From an uncultured Bacteroidales bacterium (GTDB lineage Bacteria; Bacteroidota; Bacteroidia; Bacteroidales; UBA932): 52,960 bases of DNA. Location of the stretch: positions 1 through 52,960 of the forward strand of contig CAMYYI010000012.1 of assembly GCA_947303465.1 (NCBI GenBank), given 5' to 3'. Positions 16,321 through 23,729 of the stretch are shown here, piece after piece (the stretch's first letter is position 1; the number at the start of each line of letters is the position of its first letter). A model generated the notes under the pieces. That model was given only the letters and a program-made list of their open reading frames with translations. It did not search any database and was not told the origin of the DNA. The position numbers and the translations under genes are program-made.

Positions 16321-17726
16321 GCATATACAGTTTATTAGACAGACACATACTGATTCCCATTGGCGACAGAATAAAGGGGCGGGACCTGCACGGCGCTTAT
16401 GCCGAGACCCTCGGGACCGAGTGGCTGTCTGAGGATGAATTGCTGCAGTTGCAGAACGGGAAGCTTCAGAAGCTTGTGCGTCACTGCTACGAGAACGTGC
16501 CCTACTACAGACGTGTGTTTGAAGAGCGGAATCTTACGCCCGCTGATATACAGACACGCGCAGACCTTGTCAAGTTGCCCGTACTCACAAAGCAACTGAT
16601 CAGGGAACATTATGACGAACTGATCTCAAAAGATGCCTCCGGCCGCAAGTACCTTGAAGGATCTACCGGAGGAAGTACGGGAACGCCCATGCGCTACCTG
16701 GATGACGTACAGACGTGGAACAAACTCAGAGGGCTGGCATTCAGGGGCTGGCTTTGGGCTGGCTTCCATGTAGGAGAGAAAATGTTTACGCTGGCGGGCA
16801 ATTCCCTTGTAAAGAAGAACGCCGGTGCAAAAAAAATGCTGATGAAGGGCATGTTTGACCGCTTCATAATGAGAAACGAGAAGCATGACTGCACAGATAT
16901 CACCCCCGAGGCCCTGGACAGCTACTACCATGCGCTGATGAAGCGCCGCCCTGCAGCCATTCGCGGCTATGCCTCCTCGCTTTATTTCCTGGCACGGCAT
17001 ATAGAGCAGAACTATCTCCCCGTATGCAGTGTCAAAGCAGTGTTCACCACTGGCGAGAAGCTGCATCCGGCTTACAGGCGCAAGATTCAGCAGGTGTTCA
17101 GAGCCCCGGTATTCGATGCCTACGGAGCAGCAGATGGCGGCATCTCCGCACATGAGTGTTACATGCACGAGGGACTGCACATAGGAGAAGAGCATTGCAT
17201 CGTAGAGATAGTTGACGGCAACGGCCGCCTGCTGCCTGACGGAGAGGTGGGCCATGTTGTATCCACAGATCTGAACAATTATGTTTTCCCCTTCCTGCGG
17301 TATCAGGTAGGCGATCTGGCCTATATCAAAAAGGAGCCTTGCTCATGCGGCAGGAAGCATCGCCTGCTGGGAGAAGTTATCGGCCGCGAAGGGCGGGCCA
17401 TATATAACAAGCAGGGGCGTCCATATTCCTCAATAGTCATAGACAACATGATGTTCAAGGATATGGACTTCCACACCCTTGAATGCCAGCGGCTCTATGA
17501 GAAGATGGACCGTTTCCAGATACGGCAGGACAAGGAAGGCGACCTTAGCATATTGATAAAACCGGTTGACCCGGACGAGCCGTTGGCGACTTTCGATTAT
17601 GTCCGGGAGAACTTCCAGGCCCACTTCCCGGGTTCAAAGGTGGAGATCCTGTTCGTGGACGAGATCCCTCCCCTGCCCTCCGGCAAAGAAGATTACTGCG
17701 TTTCTGAATATACCCCATGCGAATAA
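16317..17726 (+). CDS. CapK/PaaK-like adenylate-forming enzyme
   Basis: A 469-residue member of the phenylacetate-CoA ligase-like family (CapK), which activates a carboxylic acid as an acyl-adenylate and may pass it to CoA or an amine. Motifs: the P-loop STGGSTGTP (about 117-125), the adenine-binding YGAADGG near 265 with an Asp where many relatives have Glu, and RYQVGD near 327 with the Asp that binds the ribose. A Cys-rich CSCGRKH follows (PaaK-type zinc knuckle region). The family in capsule loci has no firm substrate. Its position between CapA and a FemAB-like acyltransferase hints at activation of an amino acid or organic acid for attachment to the polymer. Confidence 0.85.
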   Translation: MSIYSLLDRHILIPIGDRIKGRDLHGAYAETLGTEWLSEDELLQLQNGKLQKLVRHCYENVPYYRRVFEERNLTPADIQTRADLVKLPVLTKQLIREHYDELISKDASGRKYLEGSTGGSTGTPMRYLDDVQTWNKLRGLAFRGWLWAGFHVGEKMFTLAGNSLVKKNAGAKKMLMKGMFDRFIMRNEKHDCTDITPEALDSYYHALMKRRPAAIRGYASSLYFLARHIEQNYLPVCSVKAVFTTGEKLHPAYRRKIQQVFRAPVFDAYGAADGGISAHECYMHEGLHIGEEHCIVEIVDGNGRLLPDGEVGHVVSTDLNNYVFPFLRYQVGDLAYIKKEPCSCGRKHRLLGEVIGREGRAIYNKQGRPYSSIVIDNMMFKDMDFHTLECQRLYEKMDRFQIRQDKEGDLSILIKPVDPDEPLATFDYVRENFQAHFPGSKVEILFVDEIPPLPSGKEDYCVSEYTPCE

Positions 17727-18721
17727 TTAAAGATATCAATTCCATCCCCCGCCCGCAATGGGAGCAACTGCTGCAAACTTCTTCTACGAGCAGTTTCTTC
17801 CAGACCAGGGAGTGCTATGATATCTACTCTGATTTGCCTGAAGTCTTCACTCCCTTCTGCATTGCCGTGGAAGAAAACGGGGAGCTTAAGGGAGTCATCA
17901 TAGGTTATATCCAGAAAGACGGCGGAAGGATCAAGGGCTGGTTATCACGCCGTGCTATAATCAACGGCGGTCCCCTTCTGGCCGACGACATCAGTGCTGA
18001 AGCCTTGGCTGCAATGCTCTCAGAATGCAGTAAGTCGCTGAAGGGCAGGACCATTTACATTGAAACCCGCAATTTTGAGGACTTCTCGCGCTTCAGGCCC
18101 GTATTTGAGAGTAACGGGTTCAGTTACGTACCGCATCTGAACTTCCATATAGACACAAGTTCCGAGGAAGTGGTTGATCAGAATCTGGGCAAAAGCCGCA
18201 AGCGGGATATCAGGACATCTTTCCGGGAGGGAGCAACAATTGTGGACAATCCTTCTGCCGGCCAGGTACGGGAGTTTTATGATATCCTGAACGACCTGTA
18301 CAAAAAAAAGGTTAAGACAGCTCTTTTCCCTCTCTCTTTTTTTGAGTATCTTTACAAGCAGGATTATTCCAGGTACCTGTTGGTCGAATTCAACGGGAAG
18401 GTAGTCGGCGGAACTCTGTGTGTGTGTCTGCCCGGCTGTGCGGTATATGAATGGTTTGCCTGCGGAATGGATAACGTAAACAAGAATGTCTATCCTTCCA
18501 CGCTCGCCACGTATGCAGGCATCTGCCATGCGGCCCGCAACGGATACCGGTACTTCGACATGATGGGAGCGGGAGCACCGGGCCAGGAATATGGCGTCCG
18601 GGACTTCAAGGCCAAATTCGGCGGGCAGCTGGTTGAGCACGGCCGATATTTGAACATACTGAATCCGCTGCTTTACGCCATTGGCAAGGCCGGAGTAAAA
18701 CTGATAAAAAGATTTGGTTGA
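17717..18721 (+). CDS. FemAB-like GNAT acyltransferase
   Basis: This 334-residue protein has the tandem GNAT fold of FemAB/lipid II glycyltransferase relatives. The C-terminal domain shows the usual features: YSRYLLVEFNGKVVGGTLCVCLPGCAVYEW, then NVYPSTLATYAGICHAARNGYRYFDMMGAG and GVRDFKAKFGG, the motif that closes the acyl-donor site. FemAB proteins transfer amino acids from aminoacyl-tRNA to a glycan-linked amine; relatives in exopolysaccharide loci have mostly unknown donors. It overlaps the CapK-like gene by 10 nt, making CapK a plausible source of activated acyl group. It overlaps the DUF354 gene by 1 nt. The product is cytoplasmic by sequence. Confidence 0.83.
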   Translation: MRIIKDINSIPRPQWEQLLQTSSTSSFFQTRECYDIYSDLPEVFTPFCIAVEENGELKGVIIGYIQKDGGRIKGWLSRRAIINGGPLLADDISAEALAAMLSECSKSLKGRTIYIETRNFEDFSRFRPVFESNGFSYVPHLNFHIDTSSEEVVDQNLGKSRKRDIRTSFREGATIVDNPSAGQVREFYDILNDLYKKKVKTALFPLSFFEYLYKQDYSRYLLVEFNGKVVGGTLCVCLPGCAVYEWFACGMDNVNKNVYPSTLATYAGICHAARNGYRYFDMMGAGAPGQEYGVRDFKAKFGGQLVEHGRYLNILNPLLYAIGKAGVKLIKRFG

Positions 18722-19806
18722 TGAATATACTGATTGACATAGGGCATCCGGCACACGTGCATATCTTCAAGACTCTCGCCCATGAGATGGAGAGTAAGGG
18801 GAACCGCGTGCTCTTCACTTGCCGGCAGAAGGAATTCATAGTCCATCTGCTGGAGGCGGAAAGCTTCTCCTACGTGTCTTTCGGCAAGAAGTTCACTACC
18901 ACTCTGAAAAAACTGTGGGGGCTGGTTTTGTTCGACTTCAAGATGCTGAAAGTCAGCCTCAAGTTCAAACCGGACATCTTCCTCAGCGCCGGGTCCATGT
19001 ATGCGGCACATGTTTCTGCAGTGCTGCACAAACCCCATATCTGCCTGGAAGACACCTACAACATGGAGCAGGTAAGGCTTTACCTGCCATTTACCGACCT
19101 TATCCTGACCGGCGATTATAAGCATCCTGTCATTTCCCCCAAGAAGGAATTCCATATGGCCGGATACAACGAACTGGCTTATCTCCATCCTAAAAGGTTC
19201 ACGCCGGATGCCGGTGTGCTGGATGAGCTGGGAGTATCTGCCGGAGAAGAATATGTCGTGGTTAGGTTCATCGCGTGGAACGGCACCCACGACGTGGGCT
19301 ACAAGGGGATGTCCAGGGAGAACATGATTAAAGCTGTCGAGTCTTTTTCCCGCCGGGCCAAAGTATTCGTTTCCTCGGAAGGGGAACTGCCGGAATCCCT
19401 CAAACCGTATGCCCTGCCCACCAGGCCGGACAGGATTCATCATGTCATGTATTATGCCAGTCTGGTTTTCGGGGAAAGCGGGACCATGTCGGAAGAAGCC
19501 TCCGTGCTGGGAACCCCTGCCATCTTTCTGAATACCAAGGGAACATACTATACTACACACCTTCAGGATGATTATGGCCTCATGAAATGTTTAACGACTT
19601 CGGAAGAAGATCAGCAGAAGGCCATCGCCTGCGGTATGGAGTTCCTTGGCGACAAGCGCATCAAGGAGGTCTGGGCAGAGAAGAGAGCGCGTATGCTGAC
19701 AGACAGAATAGATGTCACAAGCTTTCTTATCTGGCTCGTTGAGGGGTATCCCGACAGCAAGAAGGCTCTGTTTAATGACCCGTCTATACAATACCGGTTC
19801 AAATAG
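18721..19806 (+). CDS. DUF354 GT-B-like protein
   Basis: A 361-residue protein of the DUF354 family, which has a GT-B-like fold related to UDP-GlcNAc 2-epimerases and glycosyltransferases but no established reaction. The N-terminal signature ILIDIGHPAHVHIFKTLAHEM is clear, as is KPDIFLSAGSMYAAHVSAVL. In the C-terminal half YYASLVFGESGTMSEEASVLGTPAIFLNTKG corresponds to the nucleotide-sugar site of GT-B enzymes. It overlaps the FemAB-like gene by 1 nt and precedes a deacetylase by 8 nt. I would treat it as a possible glycosyltransferase or epimerase. Confidence 0.82.
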   Translation: MNILIDIGHPAHVHIFKTLAHEMESKGNRVLFTCRQKEFIVHLLEAESFSYVSFGKKFTTTLKKLWGLVLFDFKMLKVSLKFKPDIFLSAGSMYAAHVSAVLHKPHICLEDTYNMEQVRLYLPFTDLILTGDYKHPVISPKKEFHMAGYNELAYLHPKRFTPDAGVLDELGVSAGEEYVVVRFIAWNGTHDVGYKGMSRENMIKAVESFSRRAKVFVSSEGELPESLKPYALPTRPDRIHHVMYYASLVFGESGTMSEEASVLGTPAIFLNTKGTYYTTHLQDDYGLMKCLTTSEEDQQKAIACGMEFLGDKRIKEVWAEKRARMLTDRIDVTSFLIWLVEGYPDSKKALFNDPSIQYRFK

Positions 19807-19814
19807 TTTTAACA

Positions 19815-20600
19815 ATGGATTTCACACCGGGCACATACATCAGTCTTATCGTCAGCCTTAAAGATGCCGGCTATGAGTTTGTCACTTACTCAGACTACTG
19901 CAGCGGCAATCTGAAGGACAGATTCGTGATCATGCGCCATGATGTGGACAAGAAACCGGCAAACTCCCTTGCCATCGCCCGGGAGGAGAACAGACTGGGC
20001 GTCAGGTCTTCCTACTATTTCAGGGCCGTCCCGGAGAGTTGGGACGAAGATATCATCAAAGCCATTGCGGAGCTGGGGCACGAGGTCGGGTACCACTATG
20101 AATCCCTGACGACATGTCATGGTGACGTAGACGCCGCATATGCGGATTTCTGCCGTAATCTGGAAGCGTTGCGCCGTCTGACGCCAGTAAGCACCATCTG
20201 CATGCATGGCAGTCCCCGCTCTCCTTACGACAGTAAAGACATCTGGCAGAAGTATGATTACAGGGAGCTGGGCGTACTCGGCGAGCCCTATCTTTCGACA
20301 GACTTCTCACAGGTCCTTTATCTTACGGACACCGGCCGCCGGTGGGATGGCCACAAGGTAAGTGTAAGGGACAGAGTAAATCTTTACCAGGACCGGTGGA
20401 ACCGCTCAGGATGGTCATTCCACAGCACCGGTGACATTCTGGAAGCATTGAAACATAACGCATTGCCGGACAAACTCATGATTACCACCCATCCGCAACG
20501 GTGGAATGCATTCGGCATAAAATGGGTAACTGAGCTGCTTGTCCAGAATGCAAAGAATATTATCAAAGCAAGGATAGTCAAAAAACAGAGATATGTTTAA
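19815..20600 (+). CDS. Polysaccharide deacetylase-like (NodB-related) protein
   Basis: This 261-residue cytoplasmic protein resembles carbohydrate esterase family 4 deacetylases. MRHDVDKKPANSLAIAR (about residues 41-57) carries the His-Asp-x-Asp version of the metal motif, and LGHEVGYHYESL near 90-101 has the second metal site. ICMHGSPRSPYDSKDIW and MITTHPQRW near the end supply further His residues. There is no signal peptide, so the substrate would be a nucleotide sugar or lipid-linked glycan at the inner face, exposing a free amine. This subtype is often found with FemAB-like proteins. It overlaps the CapD-like gene by 8 nt. Confidence 0.8.
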   Translation: MDFTPGTYISLIVSLKDAGYEFVTYSDYCSGNLKDRFVIMRHDVDKKPANSLAIAREENRLGVRSSYYFRAVPESWDEDIIKAIAELGHEVGYHYESLTTCHGDVDAAYADFCRNLEALRRLTPVSTICMHGSPRSPYDSKDIWQKYDYRELGVLGEPYLSTDFSQVLYLTDTGRRWDGHKVSVRDRVNLYQDRWNRSGWSFHSTGDILEALKHNALPDKLMITTHPQRWNAFGIKWVTELLVQNAKNIIKARIVKKQRYV

Positions 20601-21801
20601 CCTGTACCAATTCATATCCGACAGTGTCACTCACCGCCAGGGGAGCATGTTCGAGAACGATATCCGAGACCATGCAGAAGAATTGAGCCGCGAGATTGCC
20701 GGCCGTTCCGTATGTGTCATAGGCGGTGCCGGGAGCATAGGTTCGTCCTTTATCAGGGCCGTACTGCGCTTCAAGCCCGGCAAGCTGGTGGTAATCGACC
20801 TCAACGAGAACGGACTTGCCGAACTGACCAGAGACATCCGCTCCACTGAGGGACTGTATGTGCCCGACGAGTACCGTACATACACGCTCAACTTCGCCGA
20901 TCCCATTTTCGCCCGTATCTTCCGGGAGGAGAAGGGCTTTGACATTGTGGCCAATTTTTCCGCCCACAAGCATGTGCGCAGCGAGAAAGACCGCTTCAGC
21001 GTGCAGGCGCTTATCGAGAACAACGACATAAAGGCCAAGAAACTCATGGACTTGCTCTGCGAGTACCCTCCCAGGCATTTCTTCTGCGTAAGCACGGACA
21101 AGGCTGCCAACCCCGTGAACATCATGGGCGCCAGCAAGCGAATAATGGAGGACATGGTTATGGCTTATAACAGCCGTTTCAAGGTAACTACCGCCAGGTT
21201 CGCCAATGTGGCCTTCAGCAACGGTTCCCTGCCCGACGGGTGGATGCACAGGATGCAGAAAGGGCAGCCTCTTTCCGCTCCGGACGATGTCAAACGCTAC
21301 TTTGTCTCGCCGGAAGAAAGCGGCCAGATCTGCATGCTCGCCTGCATACTCGGCAGAAACGGAGAAGTATTCTTCCCCAAACTGGGAGAAGACCAGATGC
21401 TTACTTTCAGCGGCATCTGCGATGACTTCGTGAAGGCCAGGGGGTTTGACAAGAAAGAGTGCGGTTCGGACGAGGAGGCAAAACGACTCGCCGCCACTCG
21501 CCGTTGGGACGGCAGCGACTATCCTGTCTATTATTTCAAGAGCGACACCACCGGCGAGAAAGCTTATGAAGAATTCTTCGTTCCCGGAGAAAAACTGGAC
21601 ATGGAACGCTTTCGTGCCCTGGGTGTAGTGGAACAGACAGAGCGCCATCCAATGCAGGAGATAGACAGCTTCTTTTCACGACTGGAGGATATTTTCGCTT
21701 CCGAGCATTTCACGAAGGAGCAGATAGTAGATGCCATCAGGGACTTTGTCCCTAATTTCGAGCATGAGGAGAAAGGTAAGAATCTTGACCAGAAAATGTA
21801 A
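20593..21801 (+). CDS. CapD/FlaA1-type NDP-sugar 4,6-dehydratase
   Basis: A 402-residue short-chain dehydrogenase/reductase of the polysaccharide-biosynthesis (CapD) family, the type that turns UDP-GlcNAc into 4-keto-6-deoxy sugars, the first step to bacillosamine, QuiNAc or FucNAc. The NAD site is IGGAGSIGSSFIRAVL (about 41-56). The catalytic region VSTDKAANPVNIMGASKR near 175-190 has Met-x3-Lys rather than Tyr-x3-Lys, as in the WbpM subgroup. The N-terminal membrane helices of full-length WbpM/CapD are absent, so this is the soluble FlaA1-like form. About 120 residues after the core are longer than FlaA1. The next gene is a partner epimerase/reductase. Confidence 0.87.
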   Translation: MFNLYQFISDSVTHRQGSMFENDIRDHAEELSREIAGRSVCVIGGAGSIGSSFIRAVLRFKPGKLVVIDLNENGLAELTRDIRSTEGLYVPDEYRTYTLNFADPIFARIFREEKGFDIVANFSAHKHVRSEKDRFSVQALIENNDIKAKKLMDLLCEYPPRHFFCVSTDKAANPVNIMGASKRIMEDMVMAYNSRFKVTTARFANVAFSNGSLPDGWMHRMQKGQPLSAPDDVKRYFVSPEESGQICMLACILGRNGEVFFPKLGEDQMLTFSGICDDFVKARGFDKKECGSDEEAKRLAATRRWDGSDYPVYYFKSDTTGEKAYEEFFVPGEKLDMERFRALGVVEQTERHPMQEIDSFFSRLEDIFASEHFTKEQIVDAIRDFVPNFEHEEKGKNLDQKM

Positions 21802-21806
21802 TTCAT

Positions 21807-22658
21807 ATGAAGATAGCAGTTGCAGGGTGTGATGGCTTTTTAGGTCGTCAGATATGTTCAATCCTGGAACGGTCCGGGGACGAGATTGTCCATATAGATC
21901 TTTCCCGGGGCGTTGATTTCAGCGCGCCGGGCGCAGCCGGTAATGTACCGAAGGTAGATGCCTTTATCCACCTTGCCAATCTGCTGTATGTTCCCAAATC
22001 CTATCAGGAGCCGGAACTGTTTTACAGGGTCAACTATATGACCACCCTTAACGCACTGGAGGTATGCCGGAGAGATAACGCCCACCTGGTATACTCCAGT
22101 TCGTACATCTATGGTGCACCCATGTACCTGCCTATTGACGAGGCTCATCCGGTACTCCCCTTCAACCCTTACGCCCAGACAAAGGTTATCTGTGAAAAAA
22201 TGTGCGAAGGATATCACCGCGATTTTGGAGTCCCGGTGTCGGTGATGCGCCCCTTTAACATCTACGGGGAGGGGCAGAAAGGCAAACTGCTGATTCCGGA
22301 GATTATCGACCAGCTGAAAGCCGGACAGGATGTCATTCATCTGCGTTCTTCTTCCCCCAGGAGAGATTATATCCATGTGAAGGACGTTGCCGAGGCATTC
22401 TGCCTGTGCGCCCGGCTCAAGGAAGCTTATAGTGTCTATAATGTATGTTCCGGCGAGAGCCACTCAATCCTTGAGATTACCCAGATTATCAATCGCAATC
22501 TGAAGCGTAAAGTCCAGTTCTCCTTCTCTTCTTCCGACAGGCTGAACGAAGTTGATGAAACCAGGGGGGCCTGTACCAAGCTTCAGTCGCTGGGATGGCA
22601 GCCTTCTATCAGTTTCGAGGAAGGAATCAAGAGGGTTTTGGAATACGAAAACTTATAA
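21807..22658 (+). CDS. NAD-dependent epimerase/dehydratase (extended SDR)
   Basis: A 283-residue extended SDR enzyme acting on a nucleotide sugar. The Rossmann motif is AVAGCDGFLGRQI, a variant of GxxGFxG. The catalytic Ser/Thr lies in YSSSYIYGAP, and the Tyr-x3-Lys pair is in PYAQTKVICEKM near residue 125. MRPFNIYGEGQ and SPRRDYIHVKDVAEAF are the conserved later motifs. It follows the CapD-type dehydratase by 5 nt, so it probably reduces or epimerises the 4-keto intermediate, but a separate 4-epimerase activity is also possible. Confidence 0.87.
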   Translation: MKIAVAGCDGFLGRQICSILERSGDEIVHIDLSRGVDFSAPGAAGNVPKVDAFIHLANLLYVPKSYQEPELFYRVNYMTTLNALEVCRRDNAHLVYSSSYIYGAPMYLPIDEAHPVLPFNPYAQTKVICEKMCEGYHRDFGVPVSVMRPFNIYGEGQKGKLLIPEIIDQLKAGQDVIHLRSSSPRRDYIHVKDVAEAFCLCARLKEAYSVYNVCSGESHSILEITQIINRNLKRKVQFSFSSSDRLNEVDETRGACTKLQSLGWQPSISFEEGIKRVLEYENL

Positions 22659-22661
22659 GTC

Positions 22662-23711
22662 ATGACAGATATCAGCAAGATTACCATCAACTCCGGCATT
22701 TCCCTGCTGGAAGCGCTGAAGACCATGGATAGCCGCAAGGTCAAAGTGCTCTTCGTATTCGACGGCCTCCATTTCGAAGGACTTCTTACTATCGGAGACA
22801 TACAGCGCGCCATTATCAGGAATGTCGACCTGTCGGACCCTGTATCCAATATTCTGGACCGGAACAAGATTTACGGCTACGTTACGGAAAGCGATGAACA
22901 GGTCAAAGAGAAAATGCGTTCCCTGAGGGCCGAGGTGATGCCCATTCTGGACAGTGACGGCAATCTGGTAGATGTCTGGTTCTGGAATGACCTCTTCGGC
23001 ACCGTTCCGGACACCAAGCCCAAAATTGATGTCCCGGTGGTGATTATGGCCGGCGGCCAGGGATCAAGGCTGAAGCCTATAACCAACGTAATCCCCAAGC
23101 CGCTGATCCCGATAGGAGAAAAAACCATTCTGGAGGTGATCATGGATCAGTTCGAGAGCATAGGCTGCCATAAGTTTTACCTGAGCGTCAAGTATAAAGC
23201 CGATATAATCCAATACTACCTCGGTCAGCTGGAACACAAATATGATATAGAGTTCATTCACGAACACAAGCCGCTCGGAACCATTGGCAGCGTGAGCAAA
23301 CTGAAAGGCAGGATTACGACGCCCTTCTTCGTCAGCAATTGCGACAGCATCAACGAGCAGGACTACCGTGATGTCTATCAGTACCACTTGGACAACAAGA
23401 ACGACATCACCATCGTTACTACGGTTAAAAGCATAAAGATTCCGTACGGCGTTGTTGAAACTGGCGAATGCGGCCTTATGACTGCCCTTATGGAGAAGCC
23501 GGAGCAGGTCTTCCAGGTGAACACGGGAGTATATATCCTTAATCCGTCGCTGATCGAGGATATCCCCGAAGGCGAGTTCTTCCACATCACGAATCTGATA
23601 GACCTCGTCAACGGCAGGGGCGGCCGGGTTGGCTGCTTCCCCGTCAGCGAGCGTTCCTGGCGCGATATGGGCGAGTGGCCAGAGTATCTTAAAATGATAA
23701 AGGTGCTGTAG
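22662..23711 (+). CDS. CBS-domain nucleotidyltransferase
   Basis: This 349-residue protein joins a pair of CBS modules (about 8-115, with FEGLLTIGDIQRAI and EVMPILDSDGNLVDVW) to a sugar-phosphate nucleotidyltransferase domain beginning VVIMAGGQGSRLKPITNVIP (about 126-145). KPLGTIGSVSKLKG and FFVSNCDSINEQDY carry the sugar and metal contacts. The architecture is that of PtmE, the glucosamine-1-phosphate guanylyltransferase of the Campylobacter legionaminate pathway. The other legionaminate genes are absent, so a different NDP-sugar is likely. The CBS pair may sense a nucleotide. It starts 3 nt after the epimerase gene. Confidence 0.86.
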   Translation: MTDISKITINSGISLLEALKTMDSRKVKVLFVFDGLHFEGLLTIGDIQRAIIRNVDLSDPVSNILDRNKIYGYVTESDEQVKEKMRSLRAEVMPILDSDGNLVDVWFWNDLFGTVPDTKPKIDVPVVIMAGGQGSRLKPITNVIPKPLIPIGEKTILEVIMDQFESIGCHKFYLSVKYKADIIQYYLGQLEHKYDIEFIHEHKPLGTIGSVSKLKGRITTPFFVSNCDSINEQDYRDVYQYHLDNKNDITIVTTVKSIKIPYGVVETGECGLMTALMEKPEQVFQVNTGVYILNPSLIEDIPEGEFFHITNLIDLVNGRGGRVGCFPVSERSWRDMGEWPEYLKMIKVL

Positions 23712-23729
23712 CGGTGTAGTTGTACGGCA

